Notes: generated by a model from the letters alone, not told the origin. Positions 32,060 to 40,768 are shown, counted from the first letter of the stretch. The stretch is 64,000 bases of DNA from HGM11412 sp045536025 (GCA_045536025.1 JAZSMT010000010.1:62001-126000), one strand, 5' to 3'. Translations and numbers: made by a program.

Positions 32060-33012
32060 TGGACGGTTTTTCACTACTCAAAAACACAAACGCTTATAAA
32101 ATATTTAGCGGGGATAAAAAAAATGGCACTTTATCGCACGCGTGTTTAATCGTGTGTGAGGATAAGCTTTTTTTAGAAAATTACCTTAAAGTTTTTGCAA
32201 AGGCGTTGATGTGTAACGAGGAAGAGCCGTGTAATAAATGTAGGCCGTGCACGCTTATTGATAAAAAGAGTTTTACAGACGTTGTTTTTTACCCCAAAGG
32301 TAAAAAAATCGTAGTATCAGACGTTGACGATTTGATTGAAAAAAGCTATTATAAACCGCTTGAAAGTGACAAAAAGGTGTTTGTATTAACAGACGTTTCC
32401 GAAATGACTGTTCAGGCGCAAAACAAGCTTTTAAAAACGCTTGAAGAACCGCCTAAAAACACCTATATACTCTTGGGCGCAACCAAAGTGTATTCACTTT
32501 TACCAACCGTTTTATCGCGGTGTAAAAGGTTAGATATAAAGCCTTATAACCAAGTTGAGTTATATTCCTATCTTGCGACTATAAACGGCGATAGCGACCG
32601 ATTAAAGTCAGCAGTAAGGTTATCTGGCGGTAAGCTTGGCGAGGCGTTAAACCGCTACGAAACGGGCGAGGGAACGCGTGCTGAAGAGCTTGCCATAAAC
32701 GCTCTTATAAATCTTAATTCTAGCTCTGAAATAGCCGAGTTTTCGGCGAAAATAACTAAGGAAACGCTCCATGATTTTATATCCTCGCTTGCAAGCCTAG
32801 TAAGCTCTGCGCTTGGCGTGGCGCTTAATAACAAAGCTGAAAGCGAGAGCGTTCAAAAAATAACTAAAAGCGTTAGCGTAGGCGCGCTTATACATATATC
32901 CGACAAAATACGAATAGCTGAAAAAGCCGTATATTATAACGGCAATTTAACCGCGGTTTTAGACGGGCTTTTATTCGGCATCGTGGAGGGAAAATTTAAA
33001 TGGTCAAAATAG
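32059..33012 (+). CDS. holB: DNA polymerase III delta-prime subunit
   Basis: Clamp-loader subunit. The 317 residues keep the zinc-binding cysteines (CNEEEPCNKCRPC, about 53-65) and the LLKTLEEPPKNTYILL and SRC (arginine-finger type) motifs of the family. There is no Walker A, as usual for delta-prime. It overlaps tmk by one base and ricT by 13. Confidence 0.92.
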   Translation: MDGFSLLKNTNAYKIFSGDKKNGTLSHACLIVCEDKLFLENYLKVFAKALMCNEEEPCNKCRPCTLIDKKSFTDVVFYPKGKKIVVSDVDDLIEKSYYKPLESDKKVFVLTDVSEMTVQAQNKLLKTLEEPPKNTYILLGATKVYSLLPTVLSRCKRLDIKPYNQVELYSYLATINGDSDRLKSAVRLSGGKLGEALNRYETGEGTRAEELAINALINLNSSSEIAEFSAKITKETLHDFISSLASLVSSALGVALNNKAESESVQKITKSVSVGALIHISDKIRIAEKAVYYNGNLTAVLDGLLFGIVEGKFKWSK

Positions 33013-33860
33013 TGGGTGTAAAATTTAATCACTCGTGTAAAATATATTACTTCGATCCTAAAAATGAAAGTTATAAGGAGGGCGAGGGGGTTATAGTAGA
33101 TACGGCGCGCGGTACGGAATACGGCGTTGTTGCGGTTGCCCCGAAAGAGGTTGAAGAAAGCGAAATAGTATCCCCTTTAAAGCCTATAACTAGGCGCGCA
33201 ACTAAAAAGGACGCGCAACGGGTAGAAGAAAATGAAAAAAAGATACCGTCTATTATCGAAACGGCTAAAAAAGAAGTTGAAAAGTGCGGGCTTGAAATGA
33301 AAATAACGGGCGCTGAATTCCCGTTTGACAATTCTAAAATTATAATTTATTTTACCGCACCTGCAAGAATAGATTTTAGAGATTTGGTAAAAAATTTAGC
33401 CACCGCTCTTCATCATAGGATAGACCTTCGCCAAATAGGCAGTCGTGATGAGGCAAAGCTACTTGGCGGTATTGCGCCTTGCGGTAGAGTATGTTGTTGT
33501 AACAGCTTTTTACCCGACTTTAAAACGGTAACTATAAAAATGGCTAAAAACCAAGGTTTATCGCTTAATCCGTCTAAAATTAGCGGTCTTTGCGGTAGGC
33601 TTATGTGTTGCTTAGAATATGAAAACGAGCCATACGCTGATGCGTATAAAAAGATGCCTAAAGTTGGAAGTGAAGTTCAAACGCCCGATGGCAAGGCTAC
33701 GGTAATATCTAATAATATGCTCAAAATGCTCGTTAAAACTAAAACCACTATGAAAGACGGTACGGTAACTTATAAAGACTACGAGCTTAGCGAAATCAAG
33801 TTTAAAAACAATAAAATCAAAGAACCTGACGACGAACACGTAGAAGAGGATAACACTTAA
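33000..33860 (+). CDS. ricT: RicT/YaaT, PSP1-domain regulatory protein
   Basis: A 286-residue PSP1-domain protein. In Bacillus RicT (YaaT) works with RicA and RicF as an iron-sulfur complex that affects Spo0A phosphorylation, competence and mRNA processing with RNase Y. The cysteine-rich cluster is visible (GGIAPCGRVCCCNSFLPDF and SGLCGRLMCCLEYE, about residues 158-202), with VKFNHSCKIYYFDP at the start. The C-terminus is acidic. It overlaps holB. RicT is present although the spo0A-like gene here cannot be phosphorylated in the usual way. Confidence 0.93.
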   Translation: MVKIVGVKFNHSCKIYYFDPKNESYKEGEGVIVDTARGTEYGVVAVAPKEVEESEIVSPLKPITRRATKKDAQRVEENEKKIPSIIETAKKEVEKCGLEMKITGAEFPFDNSKIIIYFTAPARIDFRDLVKNLATALHHRIDLRQIGSRDEAKLLGGIAPCGRVCCCNSFLPDFKTVTIKMAKNQGLSLNPSKISGLCGRLMCCLEYENEPYADAYKKMPKVGSEVQTPDGKATVISNNMLKMLVKTKTTMKDGTVTYKDYELSEIKFKNNKIKEPDDEHVEEDNT

Positions 33861-33884
33861 ATTTTTACAAATTGAATAAAATAC

Positions 33885-33913
33885 TGTACAAAAGTAAAAG
33901 TTTGTGGTATTAT
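33885..33913 (+). promoter_or_regulatory. Possible promoter of the ferredoxin gene
   Basis: TGTACA (33885-33890), 17-base spacer, TATTAT (33908-33913). A small CGGC/GCCG hairpin lies in the leader at 33926-33936. Confidence 0.45.
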
Positions 33914-33954
33914 AAGATAAAAAAACGGCAATAGCCGATTATAAGGAGAATATT

Positions 33955-34125
33955 ATGGCATACGTTATTAATGACAGTTGTATTTCTTGCGGTGCTTGCG
34001 CTGAAGCTTGTCCCGTTCAAGCAATTAGCGAGGGCGAAGCGTTATACGTTATCGATAAAGAAACTTGTATTTCTTGCGGTGCTTGCGCGGATACTTGCCC
34101 CGTAGGCGCACCTGAAGAAGAATAA
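33955..34125 (+). CDS. 2[4Fe-4S] ferredoxin
   Basis: A 56-residue clostridial-type ferredoxin carrying two 4Fe-4S clusters for low-potential electron transfer. The two motifs are CISCGACAEACP (9-20) and CISCGACADTCP (38-49). AAGGAG precedes the ATG at 33955 at the right distance. It stands alone between ricT and the methyltransferase gene with its own terminator, in line with high independent expression. Likely electron donor or acceptor partners are radical-SAM activases and fermentative oxidoreductases. Confidence 0.95.
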   Translation: MAYVINDSCISCGACAEACPVQAISEGEALYVIDKETCISCGACADTCPVGAPEEE

Positions 34126-34129
34126 AATT

Positions 34130-34154
34130 AGTGGCGAGCATCGCCACTTTTTTT
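34130..34154 (+). terminator. Terminator after ferredoxin
   Basis: Perfect 8-bp stem AGTGGCGA/TCGCCACT with a GCA loop and T7. It shows that the methyltransferase frame does not start at 34131 but after this hairpin. Confidence 0.9.
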
Positions 34155-34190
34155 ATACGACTTTGTTTTAATTCATTAAGGAGACGCGCT

Positions 34191-34865
34191 ATGCTTGTAC
34201 TTGACGATTTGCTTATCGACGGGCTTAAAATATATCAAGACGACAGTTTGTACCGCTTTACGAGCGACGCGGTAATACTTTCAAAGTTTGCATCTTTTAA
34301 AAAAGGTGACGTGGTTGCCGATTTTTGTAGTGGCTCTGGAATAGTTGGGCTTCATTATTATGCTATTAATAAAGAGGTAAAATCGGTTGACCTTATAGAA
34401 ATTCAAAAAGAGCTTGCAGATTTATCTCAAAAAACTATTGAATATAACGAACTGCTTTCTAAGTTTACCGTAATAAACAAGCCGATACAACAATTAAATA
34501 GTGATTATAACGGGAAATACAGTTTAATTCTTTGCAATCCCCCTTATAAAAAAGCGGGTAGCGGAGAGCCTAATTCCGATTTAAAAATTGCTATGTGTAG
34601 GCACGAAATTACAGTAACGCAGGAAGAAATAGTTGAAATTTCAGCTAAAAAACTCAAGCACGGCGGTAGGCTTTGTATGTGCCAGCGCACCGAAAGGTTA
34701 GTTGACTTGATTTGTAAAATGGTAAGCGTTGGGCTTAGCCCCACTCGTATTCAAATGGTGGTAACTAAGTCTAGCGGTGCGCCATATTTGTTTTTGATTG
34801 AGGCGGTTAAAGGGGTAAAGCCTCAACTTAAAATTTTACCCGAATTTGTAAACGAAGGTGTATAA
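34191..34865 (+). CDS. TrmN6/YabB-type adenine-N6 methyltransferase
   Basis: A 224-residue SAM-dependent methyltransferase. The SAM-binding loop is VADFCSGSGIVGL (42-54), and CNPPYKKAG (about 114-122) is the NPPY catalytic motif of N6-adenine methyltransferases. In Firmicutes the equivalent gene (yabB) lies next to rsmI; the E. coli relative modifies A37 of tRNA1-Val. The ATG at 34191 is chosen because AAGGAG lies eight bases upstream and the longer frame begins inside the ferredoxin terminator. It overlaps rsmI by one base. Confidence 0.88.
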   Translation: MLVLDDLLIDGLKIYQDDSLYRFTSDAVILSKFASFKKGDVVADFCSGSGIVGLHYYAINKEVKSVDLIEIQKELADLSQKTIEYNELLSKFTVINKPIQQLNSDYNGKYSLILCNPPYKKAGSGEPNSDLKIAMCRHEITVTQEEIVEISAKKLKHGGRLCMCQRTERLVDLICKMVSVGLSPTRIQMVVTKSSGAPYLFLIEAVKGVKPQLKILPEFVNEGV

Positions 34866-35662
34866 TGGTATATTTCGTATCAACGCCGATAGGCAATTTA
34901 AAAGATATAAGTTATCGCGCGGTAGAAACGCTTAAAGAAGTTGACGTTATCGCGTGTGAGGATACCCGTCACTCAATAAAACTGCTAGAACATTACGGTA
35001 TTAAAAAACCGCTTATATCCTATCATAAATACAACGAAAAAGAACGCTTAGACGAAATTTACGATATGATAATTAGCGGAAAAAGTATTGCCGTAATTTC
35101 AGACGCTGGAACTCCCGTAATTTCAGACCCCGGCAACACATTAACGTCGTTTTTAAGGGAAAAAGGCGTGGATTTTACGGTAATTCCCGGAGCTACTGCG
35201 TTTGCGCCCGCACTCTTACTATCGGGGCTTTCAGCTTTTAATTTTACCTTTATAGGCTTTTTGCCTGAAAAGTTAAAAGATAAAGACAGATTGCTTAAAG
35301 ATTATAATGAAGCAAAAAGCACGCTTATATTTTATTCTGCCCCGCACGACGTAAATAAGGATTTAGCTTATCTTTACTCAAAACTTGGCGATAGAAAGGT
35401 TGCCGTAGTTAAAGAAATTACCAAAATTCACGAAACTACTTACTCGGGTTATCTTGGTAGTTTGCAGATTGAAAACCCTAAAGGCGAGTTTGTAATAGTG
35501 GTTGAGGGTTGTACGGAAAAAAAGCAGTTTGAAATGACTGAAAAAGAGCATATAGACTTATTTTTAAGCCAAGGTTTTAGCAAAAAAGAGGCTATTAAAA
35601 AGGTGGCTGAAGAACGCAACGTTCCAAAAAATTCGCTGTATAAATACACCATAGAAAATTAA
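34865..35662 (+). CDS. rsmI: 16S rRNA 2'-O-methyltransferase RsmI
   Basis: Methylates the ribose of C1402 in the decoding centre of 16S rRNA. The 265-residue tetrapyrrole-methylase-fold protein shows STPIGNLKDISYRAVETL at the start, ACEDTRHS, SDAGTPVISDPG and EFVIVVEG. It is coupled to the preceding methyltransferase by TAATG. The last part (GFSKKEAIKKVAEERNVPKN) is the family's usual C-terminal helix-turn-helix-like segment. Confidence 0.96.
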   Translation: MVYFVSTPIGNLKDISYRAVETLKEVDVIACEDTRHSIKLLEHYGIKKPLISYHKYNEKERLDEIYDMIISGKSIAVISDAGTPVISDPGNTLTSFLREKGVDFTVIPGATAFAPALLLSGLSAFNFTFIGFLPEKLKDKDRLLKDYNEAKSTLIFYSAPHDVNKDLAYLYSKLGDRKVAVVKEITKIHETTYSGYLGSLQIENPKGEFVIVVEGCTEKKQFEMTEKEHIDLFLSQGFSKKEAIKKVAEERNVPKNSLYKYTIEN

Positions 35663-35687
35663 AAGAGGGGGTTACCCCTCTTTTTTT
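35661..35687. terminator. Bidirectional terminator between convergent genes
   Basis: AAAAGAGGGG/CCCCTCTTTT with a GTTA loop. T runs flank it on both strands, so it can serve rsmI (plus) and the zinc-ribbon gene (minus), whose stop codon it touches. Confidence 0.88.
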
Positions 35688-36651
35688 AAATGAATTTACT
35701 AAGTGTTTTATTGTTTTTTATAAAATCAAAAGCTTTGTCGCTTTCAACTAAAATTTCTACCGTTTCATATAGCACCGCCTCTACGTGAGAAAGTGATTCG
35801 CCATTGAGTACGCCCACCGCAAATTTCTCAAGTATCTTTGAAAGATTGAGTTTGTTTTTAGGGGTAAGCTCAAAACCGTTTAAATTATCGTATACGTCAA
35901 GAACGGCGTTATAAAAACTCACCCTTTTAGCGGTTGAGTGCGATATGGCAAACAGCATAAACGCTACCATAAACGCAGCCGCCATTGAAATGGATAGGTA
36001 AACGTTGTTAAATATAAGCGACAATATAAGTAGGACGATAAAGCACGCGCCTATTGCTATCGTGAGAGGAATTAATATTTTTAGCGACTTTTCCCGAGAA
36101 AAATGCTTGGGAATACCGTCTTTTAAAAGAGCCTCTACCTTTTTAAGCTTGCTGTCAGCCTCTTGGTTTTCATACTCGTTAAGTTCTTCTTTCGGAAGGT
36201 TTCTCTTTTTGTGATAAGGGCTGTAGATTTTTCTAATATTTTCTTTTTCTATCGTAGTTGAAAGTTCTATCGCCTTTTTAAGGTCTGAAAAATGTGACGT
36301 TTCTTCAAAATCGGTAAAATTTTTAGTTTTAGCGTAAACGCGCATTAGATAAACGCGCCCGTCCGTCGTTGAAAGTTCAAGTGCAATATCGGTCGTTGCA
36401 AGCGCGCTATCAAACTCGCCGTTATCTATAAGCCATTGACACTCGTCAAGAAGCCCGTTAAGTTTTAAATATTTTTCGCCTTCTGCAATCTTTTGATTGT
36501 TGTTTTCAATCTTTTTTAGCGACTGATAATACTTAACTGCTTGGTTGGTATTAATCTCTTTACCGCAAGAGGGGCAAACCGTTATTAAATTTTGAGTTTC
36601 GCCCTCAAACTCGTGCAAGCACTCGGGGCATTTCATTTTAAGTTCAGTCAT
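35686..36651 (-). CDS. Zinc-ribbon membrane protein of unknown function
   Basis: A 321-residue protein with an N-terminal zinc ribbon (Cys8, Cys11, Cys26, Cys29), a helical region about 55-135 that looks like tetratricopeptide-type helices (WLIDNGEFDSALATTDIALEL), two membrane helices (about 191-213 and 217-237) and a C-terminal helical domain. It is the last gene of a minus-strand group after guaB-guaA, 50 bases downstream of guaA. I do not recognise a family; proteins of this layout are common as uncharacterised zinc-ribbon membrane proteins in Clostridia. Confidence 0.78.
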   Translation of the reverse strand: MTELKMKCPECLHEFEGETQNLITVCPSCGKEINTNQAVKYYQSLKKIENNNQKIAEGEKYLKLNGLLDECQWLIDNGEFDSALATTDIALELSTTDGRVYLMRVYAKTKNFTDFEETSHFSDLKKAIELSTTIEKENIRKIYSPYHKKRNLPKEELNEYENQEADSKLKKVEALLKDGIPKHFSREKSLKILIPLTIAIGACFIVLLILSLIFNNVYLSISMAAAFMVAFMLFAISHSTAKRVSFYNAVLDVYDNLNGFELTPKNKLNLSKILEKFAVGVLNGESLSHVEAVLYETVEILVESDKAFDFIKNNKTLSKFI

Positions 36652-36701
36652 AATAACCTTTATAAATTAGAGCGTTTCATTTCGAAACGCTCGTTTTTAT
36701 C

Positions 36702-37679
36702 TTATTCCCACTCAATAGTGCCTGTCGGCTTGGGTGTTAAATCGTATAATACTCTGTTTACACCGTCAACCTCGTGGGTTATGCGGTTTGTAATGTGGCT
36801 AAGTATATCGTATGGAATTTCTTCAATAGTTGCGGTCATGGCGTCAACGGTGTTAACGGCGCGGATAATTACCGGCCACTCGTACGAGCGTAGGTCGTTT
36901 TTAACGCCTACCGTCTTAAAGTCAGGAATAATGGTAAAGAACTGCCATACCTTATTTTCTAAGCCGTTGAGCGCAAATTCTTCGCGAAGAATTGCATCTG
37001 ATTCTCTAAGTGCCTCAAGCCTGTCGCGCGTGATAGCGCCTAAGCATCTAACGCCAAGACCGGGGCCGGGGAAGGGTTGACGGTAAACCATACCGTATGG
37101 AAGACCAAGCTCAACGCCTACCATTCTAACTTCGTCTTTATATAATAGCCTTATAGGCTCAACAAGCTCGAATTGCAAATCATCGGGAAGTCCGCCTACG
37201 TTGTGGTGCGCTTTTACCGTACCGCTTTCTAAAATGTCAGGGTAAATCGTTCCTTGCGCAAGGAAATCAATGCCTTGAAGTTTTCTTGCCTCTTCTTCAA
37301 ATACTTTGATAAATTCAGCGCCGATAATCTTTCTTTTTTGTTCGGGCTCGGATACGCCTTTTAACTTATCTAAAAACCTATCAACCGCGTCAACGTAGAT
37401 AAGGTTAGCGTCCATTTCGTCACGGAAAACTTTTACAACTTGTTCGGGCTCACCCTTTCTAAGCAAGCCGTGGTTAACGTGAACGCAGTAAAGGTTTTTG
37501 CCTATTGCTTTAATAAGTAGTGCTGCAACTACAGACGAGTCTACACCGCCCGAAAGCGCCAAAAGAACTTTTTTGTCGCCAACTTGAGCGCGGATATCTT
37601 TAATTTGTTCGTCAATGAATTTTTGTGCGAGTTCTGGCGTAGTTATGCGCGCCATATCGCTTGGGCGTTTGTTAATCAT
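36702..37679 (-). CDS. guaA: GMP synthase, ATP-pyrophosphatase subunit only
   Basis: Aminates XMP to GMP. The 325-residue protein has the PP-loop LSGGVDSS (42-49) and the C-terminal dimerisation domain ending TPKPTGTIEWE, but lacks the N-terminal class-I glutamine amidotransferase domain of about 190 residues that ordinary bacterial GuaA (510-530 residues) carries. The gene is complete: AAGGAG precedes the ATG and guaB ends 12 bases upstream, so no fragment is missing locally. It must use free ammonia or a separately encoded glutaminase subunit, as in archaea. guaB-guaA form an operon. Confidence 0.93.
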   Translation of the reverse strand: MINKRPSDMARITTPELAQKFIDEQIKDIRAQVGDKKVLLALSGGVDSSVVAALLIKAIGKNLYCVHVNHGLLRKGEPEQVVKVFRDEMDANLIYVDAVDRFLDKLKGVSEPEQKRKIIGAEFIKVFEEEARKLQGIDFLAQGTIYPDILESGTVKAHHNVGGLPDDLQFELVEPIRLLYKDEVRMVGVELGLPYGMVYRQPFPGPGLGVRCLGAITRDRLEALRESDAILREEFALNGLENKVWQFFTIIPDFKTVGVKNDLRSYEWPVIIRAVNTVDAMTATIEEIPYDILSHITNRITHEVDGVNRVLYDLTPKPTGTIEWE

Positions 37680-37691
37680 TTCGTTCTCCTT

Positions 37692-39146
37692 TTAGTCCAT
37701 AGGGCTGTAGTTAGGTGCTTCTTTAGTGATGGAAATATCGTGTGGGTGGCTTTCTCTAAGTGATGCAGAAGTAATCTTGATAAACTCAGCAGTAGCTCTA
37801 AGAGTTTCAAGGTCCTTAGCACCGCAGTAACCCATACCCGAACGAATACCACCGATAAGTTGGTAAACTATATCCGAAATAGTTCCTCTATAAGGCACGC
37901 GACCTTCAACGCCTTCGGGTACGAATTTCTTAGCGTCTTCTTGGAAATATCTATCTTTTGAGCCTGCTGCCATTGCAGATAGCGAGCCCATACCACGGTA
38001 TACCTTAAAGCTTCTGCCTTGGTAAAGTTCAATTTCACCCGGGCTTTCCTTCGTGCCTGCAAGTAAGCTTCCAAGCATTACTGCGTTACCGCCAGCTGCA
38101 AGCGCTTTGGTGATATCGCCAGAATATTTAATACCGCCGTCAGCAATAATGGTTTTGCCGAGCTTGTGTGCCATTTCAGCACAGTCCATAACGGCTGTCA
38201 GCTGAGGAACGCCAATACCTGCAACGACGCGGGTAGTGCATATCGAGCCTGGGCCGATACCAACCTTAACAACGTCAGCGCCTGCGTCTACAAGTGCCTC
38301 AACTGCTTTAGCAGTAGCAACGTTACCTGCAATAACCTTAAGATTTGGGTATTTAGCTTTTATTTTTCTAACGCTTTCAATAACGCCCATCGAGTGACCG
38401 TGAGCCGTATCAACGGTAATTATATCAACGCGGTTTTTAACGAGCTCGTCAATTCTTTCAAAGGTGTCTTTACTCGTGCCGACAGCAGCGCCTACTAAAA
38501 GCCTGCCGTTAACGTCCTTTGCCGAATTTGGATATTGAATAGATTTTTCAATGTCTTTAATAGTAATTAAACCTTTAAGATTATAGTTATCGTCAACTAT
38601 AGGAAGTTTTTCAATTCTGTGTTTGCCGAGAATTTTTTGAGCTTCCAAAAGGCTTGTACCAACGGGTGCGGTTACTAACCTTTCTTTAGTCATAACGTTG
38701 TCGATAACTTGGTCAAAGTCCGTTTCAAAGCGGAGGTCGCGGTTGGTAAGTATTCCAACGAGCTTGCCGTTTTTAGTAATGGGAACACCGCTTATTTTAT
38801 ACTTTTGCATAAGCGCAAGCGCATCGGTAACTTTATTTTCTGGCTCTAAAAAGAAGGGGTCGGTAATAACGCCGTGTTCACTTCTTTTAACCCTGTCAAC
38901 CTCTCTGCCTTGAGCTTCGATAGACATATTTTTGTGAATAATACCTAAACCGCCCTCACGCGCAATCGCTATTGCCATACGCGATTCGGTAACGGTATCC
39001 ATCGCTGCCGACATCAAGGGGATATTAAGCTCTATTCCGTCTGCAAGCTTAGATTTAAGCGAAACGTCTTTAGGAAGAATTTCACTCTTTTGAGGAACGA
39101 GCAATACGTCGTCAAACGTAAGACCTTCTCTGATTTTCTTTTCCAT
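37692..39146 (-). CDS. guaB: IMP dehydrogenase
   Basis: Oxidises IMP to XMP with NAD, the committed step to GMP. The 484-residue protein has the (beta/alpha)8 barrel, two CBS domains inserted at about 95-205, and the catalytic loop GPGSICTTRVVAGIG with the active cysteine. The C-terminal flap region has GVEGRVPYRG. AAGGAG precedes the ATG. guaA follows at 12 bases; the anchored protein at 39160 lies upstream by 13 bases, so all three may share the promoter at 39746-39774. Confidence 0.97.
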   Translation of the reverse strand: MEKKIREGLTFDDVLLVPQKSEILPKDVSLKSKLADGIELNIPLMSAAMDTVTESRMAIAIAREGGLGIIHKNMSIEAQGREVDRVKRSEHGVITDPFFLEPENKVTDALALMQKYKISGVPITKNGKLVGILTNRDLRFETDFDQVIDNVMTKERLVTAPVGTSLLEAQKILGKHRIEKLPIVDDNYNLKGLITIKDIEKSIQYPNSAKDVNGRLLVGAAVGTSKDTFERIDELVKNRVDIITVDTAHGHSMGVIESVRKIKAKYPNLKVIAGNVATAKAVEALVDAGADVVKVGIGPGSICTTRVVAGIGVPQLTAVMDCAEMAHKLGKTIIADGGIKYSGDITKALAAGGNAVMLGSLLAGTKESPGEIELYQGRSFKVYRGMGSLSAMAAGSKDRYFQEDAKKFVPEGVEGRVPYRGTISDIVYQLIGGIRSGMGYCGAKDLETLRATAEFIKITSASLRESHPHDISITKEAPNYSPMD

Positions 39147-39159
39147 AGTTAACTCCTTT

Positions 39160-39726
39160 TTAGTTTATAAGTTCTTCAATTAATGATAAATGATTGTTAA
39201 TTAGTTGATTTTTGTCTTGCCTAGCTTGTAAATTTTCTTTAATAGCGGTAAGCGTTGCAATATCGCTATTTTGCGCCGAAATTAATATAAGCCTGTGTAT
39301 GGGGTTGTGCTGGGTGTAACTAAGCGTGTTATTAAACGCCGTTGAAAGTGCAGTGAGCTTATTTCCTTTGTTGTATTGAGCCTCGCAAAGATTGCCCACT
39401 ATATAATAATGATACCCCTCGCTTTCGCCCGATATATATTCTTGATATTTATCGTTGTTAACAAATAAAACGGCGTACTTTACCGTCCTATCGTCGTCTT
39501 GAAACACGATACTTCTTTCAGTAAGCGTTGCAAGGTCGCCAATCTCTTTAGACTTTTCATAAGCCTTTTCGGAATATTTAAGCGACAGTTCGCCGTTGTT
39601 TGCTCTAAAATACCCGTCGCCTAAAACACTTGGGAAAAAGGCGGAAAGAAGTAGGTAAAAGCCCGCAGTTACAACGAGTATTATCGCAAGCGTAATCGCC
39701 ACCGTTTTTATAATTAATTTTCTCAT
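39160..39726 (-). CDS. Membrane-anchored protein of unknown function upstream of guaB
   Basis: A 188-residue protein beginning MRKLIIKTVAITLAIIL, with one membrane helix (about 4-26) and a helical external part that may contain tetratricopeptide-like units (KYSEKAYEKSKEIGDLATL, YNKGNKLTALSTAFNNTL). The start at 39726 is chosen over 39774 and 39747 because AAAAAGG precedes it and the two longer starts lie within the promoter. Its place as first gene of the guaBA transcript is unusual. Function unknown. Confidence 0.75.
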   Translation of the reverse strand: MRKLIIKTVAITLAIILVVTAGFYLLLSAFFPSVLGDGYFRANNGELSLKYSEKAYEKSKEIGDLATLTERSIVFQDDDRTVKYAVLFVNNDKYQEYISGESEGYHYYIVGNLCEAQYNKGNKLTALSTAFNNTLSYTQHNPIHRLILISAQNSDIATLTAIKENLQARQDKNQLINNHLSLIEELIN

Positions 39727-39745
39727 TATTAAAAACCTTTTTACC

Positions 39746-39774
39746 ATTTTAGCAAAACAATTAAAAAAATGCAA
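39746..39774 (-). promoter_or_regulatory. Promoter of the minus-strand guaB group
   Basis: On the minus strand TTGCAT (39774-39769), 17-base spacer, TAAAAT (39751-39746). The predicted transcript start is near 39739, 13 bases before the chosen ATG. Confidence 0.65.
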
Positions 39775-39864
39775 CGCTTTATAAAAAATAAATTATTTTT
39801 TAAGCAAATTTTTTGTTCTAATTAACCGCTTAAGGTAATAAAATGCTTGTAAAGAGAGTTTTTT

Positions 39865-40521
39865 ATGAAAAAATTAATAATCCTAATAATAGCATTTTGC
39901 CTCACCCTTTTCGTTTCTTCTTGTAAAAACGAGGTAGATCTTGAAATGTATCTTTCCGAAAAGCGAACCTCGGTGTACTCAATAAAAAGCGAAGAATACT
40001 CTCTCACCGTGTACGGTGAAGAGCGTGAAGACCCCTTTTTATCTGACGGTTACGTCGGCACGATTAAAAAATTTATTACCGTTAGGCTTGAAGATTATCA
40101 AAAATCTCTTGACGACGCTTCGGTTACCTTAAGCTTTGACGGAATTACCCTGTCAGGCAAATTTGAATACAGTCCGTTAAACGGTAAATTTACAACCGAG
40201 CTTGAAACGGAAACTTTACCAACCTCTAACGAAATAACTGCCGTAATTAAAAATGGAGGTGAAGAAAAGACGTTTACTTTACAAGGGTGTTTATTAGAGG
40301 GCGTTGATTATAAAACGGCACTTTCTTCCGTTTCAAAATCGGCAAGCTCCGAAATTGATAAAATGCTAAGTAACGGCTCGTCTTTAGAAGTTCGCCTAAG
40401 AATTATCCTCGAAGAGGATAGAACCTATTATTACGTTTCTTTAATCAACAAGTCGGGTAAGACGTTAGCATATTTAGTTGACGGGCAAAGTGGAGAGATA
40501 CTCGCCTCTAAAACGATATAA
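39865..40521 (+). CDS. Putative lipoprotein
   Basis: A 218-residue protein with a lipoprotein signal (MKKLIILIIAFCLTLFVSSC), the lipid-modified cysteine being Cys20. The mature part begins with an acidic segment and ends with YYYVSLINKSGKTLAYLVDGQSGEILASKTI, similar in shape to a PepSY-like strand-turn-strand ending. A weak GAGAG precedes the ATG. It is divergent from the guaB group, and repeat copy F begins at its stop codon. No function can be assigned. Confidence 0.78.
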   Translation: MKKLIILIIAFCLTLFVSSCKNEVDLEMYLSEKRTSVYSIKSEEYSLTVYGEEREDPFLSDGYVGTIKKFITVRLEDYQKSLDDASVTLSFDGITLSGKFEYSPLNGKFTTELETETLPTSNEITAVIKNGGEEKTFTLQGCLLEGVDYKTALSSVSKSASSEIDKMLSNGSSLEVRLRIILEEDRTYYYVSLINKSGKTLAYLVDGQSGEILASKTI

Positions 40522-40600
40522 ACTTCGTTAGGCATCGTTTACTTCCACAAAGATATGTCCGCCACAACCAAAAAGGTCTATCGCCTTATTTAAAAGTTGA
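40519..40600 (+). repeat. Interspersed intergenic repeat, copy F (short, degenerate)
   Basis: Starts at the TAA of the lipoprotein gene. It keeps the family's 5' box (GCATCGTTTACTTCCACAAAG) and the core TGTCCGCCACAACCAAAAAGG, but the hairpin arm no longer matches (AACC against GGTC) and the 3' box is missing apart from CGCCTTATTTAAAAG. It looks like a decayed or truncated copy. Confidence 0.65.
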
Positions 40601-40636
40601 TTGAATCGGTTTAATCTACTTATCAAATATATTTAA

Positions 40637-40666
40637 AAAGCGTGCAATATTGCGCGCTTTATTATT
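40637..40666 (+). terminator. Terminator after the lipoprotein gene and repeat F
   Basis: AAAGCGTGCA/TGCGCGCTTT (ten pairs, one G-U) with an ATAT loop, followed by ATTATT only. Confidence 0.65.
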
Positions 40667-40692
40667 GAGTTTGCGCAAATTAAAATTCGCTA

Positions 40693-40721
40693 TTGAAAAT
40701 CTAAAAAAGCTATTGTATAAT
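40693..40721 (+). promoter_or_regulatory. Promoter of the EF-G-like gene
   Basis: TTGAAA (40693-40698), 17-base spacer, TATAAT (40716-40721). Confidence 0.8.
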
Positions 40722-40768
40722 AAATTTAACGGAACGTTTTCCGAAACCACATTTTAGGAGTAATTTTT

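Noticed and set aside
32059..33012. Missing Walker A in HolB as a sign of a broken gene
   Set aside because: Delta-prime subunits are often ATPase-inactive; length and other motifs are normal.
34131..34190. N-terminal extension of the TrmN-like methyltransferase
   Set aside because: It covers the ferredoxin terminator and its T run; AAGGAG supports the ATG at 34191.
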